From Streptomyces sp. NBC_00286 (lineage in GTDB: Bacteria > Actinomycetota > Actinomycetes > Streptomycetales > Streptomycetaceae), in the NCBI RefSeq assembly GCF_036173125.1, contig NZ_CP108054.1, positions 6,911,001 to 6,975,000 of the forward strand: a stretch of DNA of 64,000 nt, read 5' to 3'. The notes under the pieces were generated by a model. The model saw only the letters and a program-made list of their open reading frames with translations, did not search any database and had not been told where the DNA came from. Made by a program: the position numbers and the translations under genes. How positions within the stretch are numbered: position 1 is the stretch's first letter; every line of letters starts with the position of its first letter. Positions 8,214-21,371 of this stretch are shown here, in pieces.

Positions 8214-9209
8214 ATGGCCAGGAAGACTGAATCCGCAGACCCGGCAGAGGTACTCGTCCCCGTCACGATCGCCGTGGGGCAGGAGGATCTGCTGCTCGAC
8301 CGTGCCGTGCGCGAGGTGGTGACCGCCGCCCGGGCCACCGATCCGGACACGGATGTACGGGACCTCACGTCGGACCAGTTGCAGCCGGGGACGTTGGCTG
8401 AGCTGACGAGTCCCTCGCTCTTCGCCGAGCGGAAAGTCGTGGTCGTGCGCGGTGCGCAGGATCTGTCGGCGGACACGATCAAGGACGTGAAGGCGTATTT
8501 CGGGGCGCCAGCCGAAGAGATCACGCTGGTGCTGCTGCATGCCGGCGGGGCGAAGGGCAAGGGGCTGCTCGATGCCGCGCGGAAAGCGGGAGCGCGGGAG
8601 GTCGCCTGCCCCAAGATGACCAAGCCGGCGGACCGGCTGGCCTTCGTGCGCGGCGAGTTCCGTACGCTCGGGCGGTCGGCCACGCCCGAGGCCTGCCAGG
8701 CCCTGGTCGACGCGATCGGCAGTGATCTGCGGGAGTTGGCGTCCGCCGTGACGCAGCTGGTCGCGGATGTCGAGGGGACGATCGACGACGCGGTCGTCGG
8801 GCGGTACTACACCGGGCGGGCCGAGGCCTCCAGCTTCACCGTCGCCGACCGGGCCGTGGAGGGGCGGGCGGCGGAGGCCTTGGAGGCGCTGCGGTGGTCC
8901 TTGTCGACGGGGGTCGCGCCGGTGCTGATCACCAGCGCGCTGGCGCAGGGAGTACGGGCCATCGGCAAGTTGTCCTCCGCACGCGGGGGGCGTCCGGCCG
9001 ACCTGGCCCGAGAGCTCGGCATGCCGCCGTGGAAGATCGACCGGGTGCGGCAGCAGATGCGCGGCTGGACGCCGGACGGCGTCGCGACTGCCCTCCGGGC
9101 GGTGGCGGAAGCAGACGCGGGCGTCAAGGGTGGGGGCGATGACCCCGAGTACGCCCTCGAGAAGGCGGTTGTTGCGATCGCCCGGGCGGCGCGGTCCCGA
9201 CGGGGTTAG
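8214..9209 (+). CDS. holA: DNA polymerase III subunit delta
   Basis: The delta subunit opens the beta sliding clamp within the clamp-loader complex. The protein (331 residues) shows the HolA order: an AAA-like N-terminus (VTIAVGQEDLLLDRAVREVV), the clamp-contact region (SPSLFAERKVVVVRGAQDL), domain II around KPADRLAFVRGEF, and the C-terminal helical collar (LDAL-like LEALRWSLSTGVAPVLITSALAQ). A start at ATG 8214 fits homologues; an in-frame GTG lies 18 bp upstream. It is followed by a repeat-containing spacer and convergent rpsT, a neighbourhood common in Streptomyces. Confidence 0.93.
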   Translation: MARKTESADPAEVLVPVTIAVGQEDLLLDRAVREVVTAARATDPDTDVRDLTSDQLQPGTLAELTSPSLFAERKVVVVRGAQDLSADTIKDVKAYFGAPAEEITLVLLHAGGAKGKGLLDAARKAGAREVACPKMTKPADRLAFVRGEFRTLGRSATPEACQALVDAIGSDLRELASAVTQLVADVEGTIDDAVVGRYYTGRAEASSFTVADRAVEGRAAEALEALRWSLSTGVAPVLITSALAQGVRAIGKLSSARGGRPADLARELGMPPWKIDRVRQQMRGWTPDGVATALRAVAEADAGVKGGGDDPEYALEKAVVAIARAARSRRG

Positions 9210-9230
9210 AGGCGGGCGCGCGCCCGTTCA

Positions 9231-9325
9231 GGGGCGCGGGGCTGTGCCAAATTGCGGCTCCGCCGCGATGGGGGTCCCCCCGCTCGAGCGCAGCCGAGAG
9301 TGGGGAGCGACCAGCCACATCGAAC
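9231..9325 (+). repeat. Dispersed intergenic repeat, copy 1
   Basis: It runs from GGGGCGCGGGGCTGTGCC through GCGGCTCCGCCGCGATGGGG and CCCCGCTCGAGCGCAGCCGA to GAGCGACCAGCC. The same segments occur in reverse orientation at 14193-14353 and 51934-52047. The core GGCTCCGCCGCGATGGGGGT is followed by complementary CCCCCCGCTCGAGCG, so it can fold strongly. It has no coding content. Confidence 0.85.
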
Positions 9326-9501
9326 CCGCACTCGCCAATGAACCCCAAACCCACCACCCCGTGAGGCGCCATGCCGAAAGCCCCGCTCCCACCCTGGGGA
9401 AGGGCGGAAAACGGGGCCTTCGGTTCAAGCTGAGGACTCGTACCCGCGTGGCGAACGCAGGCCGCGTACGAGTCGGGGTGCCGGTCGGGAGCGGAAGAGA
9501 G

Positions 9502-9519
9502 AGGGCCCGCTCGGGTCCT
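9502..9519 (-). terminator. Probable rpsT terminator hairpin
   Basis: On the minus strand AGGACCCGAGCGGGCCCT forms a seven-pair stem (one G-U) with a four-base loop, followed by CTCTCTCTTCC. It begins about 33 bp downstream of the rpsT stop. Confidence 0.6.
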
Positions 9520-9551
9520 ACCGGCGATCAAATCAAGTGATCGTTACAGGT

Positions 9552-9818
9552 TCAGCCCTTGAGGGAAGCGACCTGGGAAGCAAGCGCCGACTTCTTGTTG
9601 GCGGCCTGGTTCTTGTGGATGACGCCCTTCGAGGCGGCCTTGTCGAGCTGACGCGCGGCAGCGCGCTGCAGCTCGGTGGCCTTCTCGACGTCACCCGCGG
9701 CAGCGGCCTCACGGGCCTTGCGGATCGCGGTCTTCAGCGAGGACTTCACGGCCTTGTTGCGCAGCCGCGCCTTCTCGTTGGTCTTGATCCGCTTCATCTG
9801 GGACTTGATGTTCGCCAC
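9552..9818 (-). CDS. rpsT: 30S ribosomal protein S20
   Basis: Ribosomal protein S20 binds the 5' and 3' minor domains of 16S rRNA during small-subunit assembly. The 88 residues are typical: [20 protein letters not shown], a long basic helix, [24 protein letters not shown] near the C-terminus. It is divergent from lepA, a conserved arrangement. The 5' leader (9819-9990) contains an RNA that could fold into a three-way junction, described separately. Confidence 0.98.
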   Translation of the reverse strand: MANIKSQMKRIKTNEKARLRNKAVKSSLKTAIRKAREAAAAGDVEKATELQRAAARQLDKAASKGVIHKNQAANKKSALASQVASLKG

Positions 9819-9911
9819 GAATGAGCCTTTTCAGGTTCAGGCGCACGAGGGCCAGCCTCACACGCCGGTGATTGATCTTCGAGTGGCCCACCGGTGACCC
9901 GGCAGAGCCGT

Positions 9912-9977
9912 CTGTGTCTCCCGAGAGGGCTCCGCAGAGAGCCCTTCAAGGGGCACCCCAAAGTGCATGAGACACAG
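9912..9977 (-). promoter_or_regulatory. Structured leader RNA upstream of rpsT
   Basis: CTGTGTCTC at 9912-9920 is perfectly complementary to GAGACACAG at 9969-9977. The enclosed bases hold a seven-pair hairpin (AGGGCTC/GAGCCCT, 9926-9945) and a GGGG/CCCC hairpin around 9951-9959. In the rpsT mRNA this is a plausible three-way junction about 95-160 nt ahead of the start codon. Autoregulatory leaders are common for ribosomal proteins. I cannot tie this one to a described class. Confidence 0.4.
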
Positions 9978-10112
9978 CTGCTCAGACTAGCAGCCGTAGT
10001 CCTACCGGCCCAAACCCGTGGCCGGTCCCCGCCCGTGGGACCATGGAACCTACGTATCGATCCGAACCCGAGCCGCTGACCCCTGCGGATATCTCAAGAA
10101 TCAGGACCCTGC

Positions 10113-11981
10113 GTGCCCGCGACCCCTAACAATGTGCCGAAGCCGAGCCGTACCGACCCGGCTCTGATCCGCAATTTCTGCATCATCGCGCACATCGACC
10201 ACGGCAAGTCCACGCTCGCCGACCGGATGCTCCAGCTGACCGGTGTGGTCGAGCAGCGGCAGATGCGCGCTCAGTACCTCGACCGTATGGACATCGAGCG
10301 CGAGCGCGGCATCACGATCAAGTCCCAGGCGGTCCGGCTGCCCTGGGCTCCGACCGAGGACCCGGGGAACACCCACATCCTCAACATGATCGACACTCCG
10401 GGGCACGTGGACTTCACGTACGAGGTGTCCCGGTCGCTCGCCGCGTGCGAGGGGACGATCCTGCTCGTCGACGCCGCTCAGGGCATCGAGGCCCAGACCC
10501 TCGCCAATCTCTACCTGGCGATGGAGAACGACCTCACGATCATCCCCGTACTGAACAAGATCGATCTGCCCGCCGCGCAGCCCGAGAAGTTCGCCGAGGA
10601 GCTCGCCCACCTCATCGGTTGCGACCCCGGCGACGTCCTCAAGGTCTCCGCCAAGACCGGACTCGGCGTCGAGGCGCTGCTCGACAAGGTCGTCGCGCAG
10701 GTCCCCGCGCCCGTCGGCGTGAAGGACGCCCCGGCGCGCGCCATGATCTTCGACTCGGTGTACGACTCCTACCGCGGCGTTGTGACGTACGTACGAGTCA
10801 TCGACGGGCAGCTCAACAAGCGCGAGCGGATCCGGATGATGTCCACCGGCGCCACGCACGAACTGCTGGAGATCGGCACCAACTCGCCCGAGATGCTCTC
10901 CGCCGACGGCCTCGGAGTCGGTGAGGTCGGCTACCTCATCACCGGTGTGAAGGACGTCCGCCAGTCCAAGGTCGGCGACACCATCACCACCCTGAGCAAG
11001 GGGGCGACCGAGGCGCTCGGCGGCTACAAGGACCCGAAGCCGATGGTCTTCTCGGGCCTGTATCCGCTGGACGGCTCCGACTACCCCGAGCTGCGCGACG
11101 CACTCGACAAGCTTCAGCTCAACGATGCCGCGCTGGTCTACGAGCCGGAGACCTCCGCCGCCCTCGGCTTCGGTTTCCGCGTCGGCTTCCTCGGGCTGCT
11201 GCACCTGGATGTGATCCGGGAGCGGCTGGAGCGCGAGTTCGGGCTCGACCTGATCGCCACCGCGCCGAACGTGGTCTACCGCGTGATCATGGAGGACGGC
11301 ACCGAGCACACGGTGACGAACCCGAGCGAGTTCCCCGAGGGGAAGATCAGTGAGGTGTACGAGCCGGTCGTACGCGCCACGATTCTCGCCCCGAGCGAGT
11401 TCATCGGCTCGATCATGGAGCTGTGCCAGACCCGCCGCGGCACCATGCTCGGCATGGACTACCTCTCCGAGGACCGCGTCGAGATCCGCTACACGCTGCC
11501 GCTCGCGGAGATCGTCTTCGACTTCTTCGACCAGCTGAAGTCCAAGACCCGCGGCTACGCCTCCCTCGACTACGAGCCCACCGGCGAGCAGAGCAGCTCA
11601 CTCGTCAAGGTCGACATCCTGCTGCACGGCGACAAGGTGGACGCCTTCTCCGCGATCACCCACAAGGACCAGGCGTACGCATATGGCGTGCGGCTCGTCG
11701 CCAAGCTGCGCGAGCTCATCCCGCGGCAGGCCTTCGAGGTGCCCGTCCAGGCGGCCGTCGGCTCCCGGGTCATCGCCCGCGAGACCATCCGCGCCATCCG
11801 CAAGGACGTCCTCGCCAAGTGCTACGGCGGTGACATCTCGCGTAAGCGGAAGCTGCTGGAGAAGCAGAAGGAAGGCAAGAAGCGGATGAAGATGGTGGGC
11901 TCTGTGGAGGTTCCGCAAGAGGCCTTCATCGCGGTGCTGGCCAGCGACGAGAGCGCGACCTCCGGCAGGGGCAAGAAGTAG
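10113..11981 (+). CDS. lepA: Elongation factor 4 (LepA), ribosome back-translocase
   Basis: LepA is a translation GTPase that acts on stalled or mis-translocated ribosomes and in 30S biogenesis. The 622-residue protein begins at GTG 10113 and shows G1 [15 protein letters not shown]2 [12 protein letters not shown]3 DTPGHVDF and G4 NKIDLP. The EF-G-like domains follow, then the LepA-specific C-terminus ([19 protein letters not shown], where KKRMK is diagnostic). The length is a little above the usual 600 because of an N-terminal extension typical for actinobacteria. It is probably followed by a GAAA-loop hairpin at 12015-12030. Confidence 0.98.
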   Translation: MPATPNNVPKPSRTDPALIRNFCIIAHIDHGKSTLADRMLQLTGVVEQRQMRAQYLDRMDIERERGITIKSQAVRLPWAPTEDPGNTHILNMIDTPGHVDFTYEVSRSLAACEGTILLVDAAQGIEAQTLANLYLAMENDLTIIPVLNKIDLPAAQPEKFAEELAHLIGCDPGDVLKVSAKTGLGVEALLDKVVAQVPAPVGVKDAPARAMIFDSVYDSYRGVVTYVRVIDGQLNKRERIRMMSTGATHELLEIGTNSPEMLSADGLGVGEVGYLITGVKDVRQSKVGDTITTLSKGATEALGGYKDPKPMVFSGLYPLDGSDYPELRDALDKLQLNDAALVYEPETSAALGFGFRVGFLGLLHLDVIRERLEREFGLDLIATAPNVVYRVIMEDGTEHTVTNPSEFPEGKISEVYEPVVRATILAPSEFIGSIMELCQTRRGTMLGMDYLSEDRVEIRYTLPLAEIVFDFFDQLKSKTRGYASLDYEPTGEQSSSLVKVDILLHGDKVDAFSAITHKDQAYAYGVRLVAKLRELIPRQAFEVPVQAAVGSRVIARETIRAIRKDVLAKCYGGDISRKRKLLEKQKEGKKRMKMVGSVEVPQEAFIAVLASDESATSGRGKK

Positions 11982-12014
11982 GAGGCGTCGTTCCGGGTAA
12001 GGCGACCACTGTTA

Positions 12015-12030
12015 CCCCAGGAAACTGGGG
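12015..12030 (+). terminator. Hairpin after lepA
   Basis: CCCCAG-GAAA-CTGGGG forms a perfect six-pair stem with a GAAA tetraloop 34 bp after the lepA stop, followed by AAGAATG. It is a likely termination or processing site. Confidence 0.5.
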
Positions 12031-12129
12031 AAGAATGCGGGCTCGTCGCGTTTCGGCGTGACGGGCCCGTACGCGTGCGTAGGTTCGCTCAGCGTAGGAG
12101 TCTCGTAGGAAGTGACAGCTCGCCGCCCC

Positions 12130-12158
12130 TTACGCACTGGCGAGTCCCGCTCTACTCT
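12130..12158 (+). promoter_or_regulatory. Candidate promoter for the acyl-CoA synthetase gene
   Basis: TTACGC (12130-12135) and TACTCT (12153-12158) are separated by 17 bp, a reasonable sigma-70-type pair for an actinomycete. Initiation would fall near 12165, just before the palindrome at 12177. Confidence 0.4.
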
Positions 12159-12173
12159 GATCACCACTCGATG

Positions 12174-12191
12174 GTTACTCGCGAGTTAAAC
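12174..12191. promoter_or_regulatory. Palindromic operator candidate upstream of fadD
   Basis: The ten bases ACTCGCGAGT (12177-12186) are a perfect palindrome within GTTACTCGCGAGTTAAAC. Similar GTTACTC-GAGTAAC sites are bound by TetR-type regulators of fatty acid genes in actinobacteria. The site lies just downstream of the predicted initiation point, suited to repression. No TetR gene is in the window. Confidence 0.4.
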
Positions 12192-12258
12192 AGCGGCCGC
12201 GAGTGACACAACAGCCGCAAAGAGCCAGCCGCACACTGTCGCGGGCCCGGAGGATGTC

Positions 12259-14145
12259 GTGAGCGACACACAAACCCTTATCGAGAACCGTCCGCCGTCC
12301 GTGGCGGCCCTCTTCCTGGAGCGCGTGGCGGCCACACCGGACGCCGAGGCCTACCGTTACCCCGTACCCCCCGCATCGGGCGAAGGCCCGGACGACTGGA
12401 AGTCGCTGACCTGGGCGCAGGCCGCCGAGCGGGTCTTCGCCATCGCCGCGGGCCTGATCGAACTGGGCGTTCAGCCCGAGCAGCGCGTCGCGCTGTCCTC
12501 CGCCACCCGGGTCGAGTGGATCCTCGCCGACCTCGGCATCATGTGCGCGGGCGCGGCGACGACGACCGTCTACCCGCAGACCAACGCCGAGGAGTCGGCG
12601 TTCATCCTCTCCGACTCCGAGAGCAAGGTCCTGATCGCGGAGGACGCCGCACAGCTCGCCAAGGCGCGCGAGAAGCGGGCCGAACTCCCCGAACTGACCC
12701 ATGTCATCGTCATCGACGGCACCGGCGTGGACTCCTCCCAGGACGAGGGCGACTGGGTACTCACCCTCGCCGAACTGGAGAAGCGCGGCGCCGCCGTCCT
12801 GGAGAAGAACCCCGACCTCGTCAAGGAGAAGGTCGGGGCGATCACCTCCGACCAGCTCGCCACGCTGATCTACACCTCCGGCACCACCGGCCGCCCCAAG
12901 GGCGTACGGCTGCCGCACGACAACTGGTCGTACATGGCGAAGGCGACCTCCGCGACCGGGCTGATCAGTGCCGATGACGTGCAGTACCTGTGGCTGCCGC
13001 TCGCGCACGTCTTCGGCAAGGTGCTGACGTCCGGGCAGATCGACGTCGGGCATGTCACCGCCGTCGACGGCCGGGTGGACAAGATCATCGAGAATCTGCC
13101 GGTGGTGAAGCCGACGTACATGGCGGCCGTGCCGCGCATCTTCGAGAAGGTCTACAACGGCGTCGCGGCCAAGGCCCGCGCCGGTGGCGGCGCCAAGTAC
13201 AAGATCTTCCAGTGGGCGGCGGGGGTCGCGCGCGAGTACGCGAAGGTCAGCCAGGACAACTTCCGCAGGACCGGTACGGCCTCCGTGCCCTTCGGCCTCG
13301 GCGCCAAGCACAAGATCGCGGACGCGCTCGTCTACTCCAAGCTCCGCGAGGCCTTCGGCGGCAACCTGCGCGCCTGCGTCTCCGGATCGGCCGCGCTCGC
13401 GCCCGACATCGGCTACTTCTTCGCCGGCGCCGGCGTGCACATCCTGGAGGGGTACGGACTGACCGAGTCGTCCGCCGCGTCCTTCGTGAACCCGGGGGAG
13501 GCGTACCGCACGGGCACCGTGGGCAAGCCGCTGCCCGGCTGCGAGGTGCGGATCGCGGACGACGGCGAGATCCTGCTGCGCGGGCCCGGGATCATGGAGG
13601 GCTACCACAAGCTGCCCGACAAGACCGCCGAAGTCCTGGAGCCGGACGGCTGGTTCCACACCGGTGACATCGGGGAGCTGTCGCCCGACGGCTATCTGAA
13701 GATCACCGACCGCAAGAAGGACCTCATCAAGACGTCCGGCGGCAAGTACATCGCGCCGGCCGAGGTCGAGGGCCAGTTCAAGGCGGTGTGCCCGTACGTC
13801 TCCAACATCCTCGTGCACGGCGCCGACCGGAACTTCTGCACCGCGCTCATCGCGCTCGACGAGCCGTCCATCCTCGGCTGGGCCAAGGAGAACGGCATGG
13901 AGGGCAAGTCGTACGCCGAGGTCGTCGCCGACCCCGCGACGGTCGAGCTCATCGACGGGTACGTCAAGCAGCTGAACGAAGGGCTTCAGCGGTGGCAGAC
14001 CATCAAGAAGTTCCGGCTTCTGCCGCGGGATCTCGACATTGAGCATGGCGAACTGACGCCGAGTCTGAAATTGAAGCGGCCGGTTGTTGAGCGGGAGTAC
14101 AAGGGGCTGATCGAGGAGATGTACGCGGGCTCTCGCGAGGCCTAG
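12259..14145 (+). CDS. Long-chain fatty acid-CoA ligase (AMP-binding)
   Basis: Activates long-chain fatty acids to acyl-CoA through an acyl-adenylate. The 628-residue protein has the adenylate-forming signature motifs: P-loop YTSGTTGRPKGV (around residue 210), the GYGLTESSA motif, the D-G-WFHTGDIG motif, and the hinge ITDRKKDLIKTSGGKYIAP with the catalytic Lys region KLKRP at the end. It belongs to the FAA1/FadD15 group of large long-chain enzymes. GTG start with GGAGG nearby (GGCCCGGAGGATGTC). It stands alone between lepA and a convergent regulator pair, with its own promoter and palindrome upstream. Confidence 0.92.
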   Translation: MSDTQTLIENRPPSVAALFLERVAATPDAEAYRYPVPPASGEGPDDWKSLTWAQAAERVFAIAAGLIELGVQPEQRVALSSATRVEWILADLGIMCAGAATTTVYPQTNAEESAFILSDSESKVLIAEDAAQLAKAREKRAELPELTHVIVIDGTGVDSSQDEGDWVLTLAELEKRGAAVLEKNPDLVKEKVGAITSDQLATLIYTSGTTGRPKGVRLPHDNWSYMAKATSATGLISADDVQYLWLPLAHVFGKVLTSGQIDVGHVTAVDGRVDKIIENLPVVKPTYMAAVPRIFEKVYNGVAAKARAGGGAKYKIFQWAAGVAREYAKVSQDNFRRTGTASVPFGLGAKHKIADALVYSKLREAFGGNLRACVSGSAALAPDIGYFFAGAGVHILEGYGLTESSAASFVNPGEAYRTGTVGKPLPGCEVRIADDGEILLRGPGIMEGYHKLPDKTAEVLEPDGWFHTGDIGELSPDGYLKITDRKKDLIKTSGGKYIAPAEVEGQFKAVCPYVSNILVHGADRNFCTALIALDEPSILGWAKENGMEGKSYAEVVADPATVELIDGYVKQLNEGLQRWQTIKKFRLLPRDLDIEHGELTPSLKLKRPVVEREYKGLIEEMYAGSREA

Positions 14146-14395
14146 CCGTTCCACTCGGGTTGAGCAGGGGGAACTGCGTTCGGCTGTTGGCTGCGGGTTC
14201 GTCGTGGCTTGTCGCGCAGTTCCCCGCGCCCCTGAAGGGGCCGCTGGTCGCTCCCCCACTCTCGGCTTCGCTCGAGCGGGGGGACCCCCATGAGCGGGGG
14301 GACCCCCATCGCGGCGGAGCCGCACATTGATACAGCCCCGCGCCCCTAAGAGGCCTCCGGCCTCTCAAGGGGCGCGTTTACTCCGCGCCCCTACG
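14146..14395. repeat. Dispersed intergenic repeat, copy 2 (reverse orientation)
   Basis: The spacer between convergent genes is almost entirely repeat. Reading the minus strand it gives GGGGCGCGGGGCTGTATCAA, GCGGCTCCGCCGCGATGGGG, two tandem GGGGGTCCCCCCGCTC blocks, CGAGCGAAGCCGAGAGTGGG, GAGCGACCAGCGGCCCC and GGGGCGCGGGGAACTGCGCG. The same order occurs at 9231 and 51934. The internal GGGTCCCCCCGCTC block is doubled here. A GGGGCGC-type palindromic end (AGGCCTCCGGCCT) is near 14351. Nothing codes. Confidence 0.85.
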
Positions 14396-14968
14396 TCACA
14401 CGGCGCCGTTGCCCTTCACCAACGCCCGTAGGTCTCTGACCTGCCTGCGCACTCCAGCCAAGTCCGGGGAAGCCTCCGTCAGTTGCTTCTCCAGGGCGTC
14501 CAAGCTGGCGTTCACCTGTGCGCCGTGTGCCCGTTGCTGCGCCAGCATTCGTTCCAGTTGGCGGTTCTTTCGGTGGAGGTCCAGGAAGACTGTGACCTTG
14601 GCTCTTAGGACCCAGGGGTCGAAGGGCTTGGTCAGGTAGTCGGCGGCGCCGGTGGCGTAGCCGCGGAAGGCGTAGCCCGAGTCGGCGTCTGTGCCCGTCA
14701 GGAAGATGATCGGGACGTCCTTGGTCTGGTCCAGGCGCTTGATGTTCGCGGCGGTCTCGAAGCCGTCCATGCCCGGCATGCGGATGTCGAGTAGTACTAC
14801 GGCGAACCGTTGCCGAAGCAGTGCCTTCATCGCCTCCTCGCCCGAACGGGCCCGTATCAGCGGCTCGTTGAGGGAGCCCAGGACCGCCTCCAGCGCTATC
14901 AGGTTGTCCTCCATGTCGTCCACGAGGAGGATGTTGGCGCGTTCGCCGGTCGATGCCTCAGTACTCAT
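14396..14968 (-). CDS. Response regulator with C-terminal coiled coil
   Basis: A 190-residue protein. Residues 13-130 are a receiver domain: acidic pocket VDDMED, phospho-acceptor Asp in VVLLDIRMPGMDGFE, the Thr of FLTGTD, and Lys in YLTKPFDP. The remainder is a predicted coiled coil (HRKNRQLERMLAQQRAHGAQ) with no DNA-binding domain. It follows the hybrid kinase on the same strand after an 18-bp gap and is its obvious partner, either as phosphate sink or protein-interaction output. The start is MSTEASTGERANILLVDD. Confidence 0.92.
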   Translation of the reverse strand: MSTEASTGERANILLVDDMEDNLIALEAVLGSLNEPLIRARSGEEAMKALLRQRFAVVLLDIRMPGMDGFETAANIKRLDQTKDVPIIFLTGTDADSGYAFRGYATGAADYLTKPFDPWVLRAKVTVFLDLHRKNRQLERMLAQQRAHGAQVNASLDALEKQLTEASPDLAGVRRQVRDLRALVKGNGAV

Positions 14969-14986
14969 GGTGTTGGTCTGCCTGTC

Positions 14987-19192
<4,206 letters not shown>

Positions 19193-19324
19193 GCGGGCCC
19201 ACTTCGGTAACTCGGCGCTTATGGGCGGGGTCAGTCTGTCACTCTGTCGATGCCGCCTGAGGTCTAATCGTCCAACTGCTCAGGGAGCCGCACAGTGGGG
19301 CCCATACCAACGCGACGGGGGAGC

Positions 19325-21340
19325 ATGTCCCGTGCTCCTGATGCACCTGAGCGCCCGCGCCCGGCCGCGCGTACGTCGCTGCCGGGCAACCCTCTCGCGC
19401 CGGGAGCCGCCCGCCGCTTCGTCCGCACCGCGCTCGCCGAGTGGACCGAACTCGCCCTGCCCGGCGTCGAGTTCATCACCGACCAGCTCGTCGACGAGGC
19501 CGTGGTCGTGGTCAGCGAACTCGTCACCAACGCGGTGGTGCACGCGGGCACGGACGTAGAACTCCGGACGCGGCTTGAGCCCGCCGAGCCCGCCGAGCCC
19601 GCCGAGGACGGCGAGTTCGCGGAGAACGCCGGGCTCGCCGTGTTCGCCGAGCCCGCGAAGCTCGCCGAAAGCGCCGAAAGCGCCGAGTTCGCCGAAGAGG
19701 CCGAAAGCGATGCCGAAGCCGCCGGTGTTCTCGTCATCGAGGTCGCCGACCACCACCCCGCGCGCGTGGTGCGCGGCGACGGCGTCGAGCGGCCGCACGA
19801 CAGCGCCGAGTACGGGCGCGGTCTGCGGCTCGTCTCCGCGCTCGCCGAGTCCTGGGGCATCACCTACCGCACCGGCACCAAGATCGTGTGGGCCCGGCTG
19901 CCCGTTGCCGGAGTCGCGCCCGTCGAGGAGACGGCCGAGCCAGAGGCGTACGCCGGTGAACGCGCTCTCCTGCGCGGGGTGCGGGCCGCCGAGATCCTCA
20001 CCCCCGCACCCCGGCGCGGCGTACCGCTGCACGACAAGGAATGGCTCAATCGCGGCGCCCTCTGCTTCCTCGCCGAAGCCTCCGACCTGCTGGCCGGGCA
20101 GCTCGACGAGGACCTGGTCGCCGCGCTCACCGCGCAGCTGCTCGTGCCCCGCCTCGCCGACTGGTGCGCGGTGTGGCTCGAGGACGAGACCCCGGGCCGG
20201 CCCGACGGTGGCCTGGCCGGCGGGCCACGCCTCGCCCGCGTCTGGCACGGCAGCGAGAACCGCATCGAGGAACTGCGCCTCTTCCTGGAGAAGGACCCGC
20301 TGCGCGTACCCGACTCGGCGGGCTCCAGCCCCGTCCCCGTCCCCTGGCCCGGACAGGCGCTCGGCGCGGGCGCGGACAGCGGTACGGCACTCGCGTACCG
20401 GCTGATCGCGGGCGGCCGGCCGCTCGGCACGCTCGTCATCGGACGGACGGGGCTCGTCCGCTTCCCCGACGAGATCACAGGGCTCGTCGAGGACCTCAGC
20501 CGCCGGGTCTCGCTCGCCATCGGGGCGGCCCGGCAGTACGCGCGACAGGCCACCATCAGCCGCGTACTGCAGCGTGGCCTGCTGCCCGGCGCGGTCGCCG
20601 AGATACCGGGCGTACGCAGCGCGCTCGTCTACGAGCCGTGCGACAAGGGCGGACCGAGCGGTGACTTCTACGACCTCTTCCCGGCCGGAGACGGACGCTG
20701 GTGCTTCGCGCTCGGCGACGTCCAGGGCAAGGGGCCCGAGGCCGCCGTCGTCATCGGCCTCGCGCGGCCCTGGCTGCGGCTGCTCGCCCGCGAGGGGTAC
20801 GAGGTCCCCGACGTACTCGACCGCCTCAACCAGCTGCTCCTCGACGACGCGACCGAGGCCGCGGACGCCGCCGCCCGCTCCCTGGTGGCGGCCGGCGCTC
20901 CCGGCCTCGCCGACGAAGGTCCGCAGAACCGGTTCCTCTCCCTGCTGTACGGCGAGCTGGTCCCCCACGACGGCGGTGTGCACTGCACCATCGCCTCCGC
21001 CGGGCATCCGCTGCCGCTGGTCCTGGAACCCTGCGGCAAGGTGCTCACCGAGGTGGCTCAGCCGCAGACGCTGCTCGGCGTCTTCGAGGACGCCACGTAC
21101 ACGTACGGAAGCTTCGAGCTGCGCCCCGGCGACAGCCTCCTGTGCGTCACGGACGGGGTGACGGAGCGGCGCAGCGGCGCCCGGCAGTTCGACGACTCCG
21201 AGGGGCTCGCCACCGTCCTCAGCGGCTGCGCGGGGCTGAGTGCCGAGCTGATCGCCGAGCGGATCCGGCGACTGGTGCACGAATTCGGGCCGAAGCCGCC
21301 GGAGGACGATCTGGCGCTGCTGGTGCTGCAGGCGGAGTAG
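19325..21340 (+). CDS. SpoIIE-type PP2C phosphatase with kinase-like ATPase and GAF regions
   Basis: A partner-switching regulator: an RsbW-like ATPase domain (residues about 15-190, with LVTNAVVHAG and YGRGLRLVSAL) that may bind anti-anti-sigma factors, a GAF-like middle, and a C-terminal SpoIIE phosphatase (QRGLLPG, PSGDFYDLFP, GDVQGKGPEAA, CVTDGVTERR, EDDLALLVL). The ATG at 19325 is chosen because GGGGGAG lies just upstream; an in-frame ATG at 19295 lacks this. The ATPase domain is interrupted by an Ala/Glu/Pro-rich repeat insert (about 19577-19729). The neighbouring divergent hybrid kinase suggests that both belong to one stress-signalling pathway. Confidence 0.9.
   Translation: MSRAPDAPERPRPAARTSLPGNPLAPGAARRFVRTALAEWTELALPGVEFITDQLVDEAVVVVSELVTNAVVHAGTDVELRTRLEPAEPAEPAEDGEFAENAGLAVFAEPAKLAESAESAEFAEEAESDAEAAGVLVIEVADHHPARVVRGDGVERPHDSAEYGRGLRLVSALAESWGITYRTGTKIVWARLPVAGVAPVEETAEPEAYAGERALLRGVRAAEILTPAPRRGVPLHDKEWLNRGALCFLAEASDLLAGQLDEDLVAALTAQLLVPRLADWCAVWLEDETPGRPDGGLAGGPRLARVWHGSENRIEELRLFLEKDPLRVPDSAGSSPVPVPWPGQALGAGADSGTALAYRLIAGGRPLGTLVIGRTGLVRFPDEITGLVEDLSRRVSLAIGAARQYARQATISRVLQRGLLPGAVAEIPGVRSALVYEPCDKGGPSGDFYDLFPAGDGRWCFALGDVQGKGPEAAVVIGLARPWLRLLAREGYEVPDVLDRLNQLLLDDATEAADAAARSLVAAGAPGLADEGPQNRFLSLLYGELVPHDGGVHCTIASAGHPLPLVLEPCGKVLTEVAQPQTLLGVFEDATYTYGSFELRPGDSLLCVTDGVTERRSGARQFDDSEGLATVLSGCAGLSAELIAERIRRLVHEFGPKPPEDDLALLVLQAE
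19577..19729 (+). repeat. Ala-Glu-Pro repeat insert in the phosphatase gene
   Basis: Repeats of GCCGAGCCC and related GCCGAAAGC units encode EPAEPAEPAEDGEFAEN, then AEPAKLAESAESAEFAEEAE. They lie between the N-box strand (ELRTRLE) and the next ATPase strand (GVLVIEVADHHP), so the core domain is kept and the repeat forms an acidic loop. Confidence 0.7.
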
Positions 21341-21371
21341 ACGGCGTAGTCGGTGCCAGGGGTGCTGGACA

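Larger units (their letters stand above)
9210..9551. other. holA-rpsT convergent spacer with dispersed repeat
   Basis: No gene is supported in these 342 bp. They hold copy 1 of the dispersed repeat (9231-9325), an imperfect inverted pair AAGCCCCG/CGGGGCCTT (9378-9420) that could end holA transcription, and the rpsT terminator near 9502-9519. Confidence 0.7.

Noticed and set aside
12175..14325. Long minus-strand open frame opposite the acyl-CoA synthetase gene
   Set aside because: It mirrors the G/C-rich third positions of the real gene, gives an Arg/Gly/Asp/Val-rich translation without domains, and spans a repeat.
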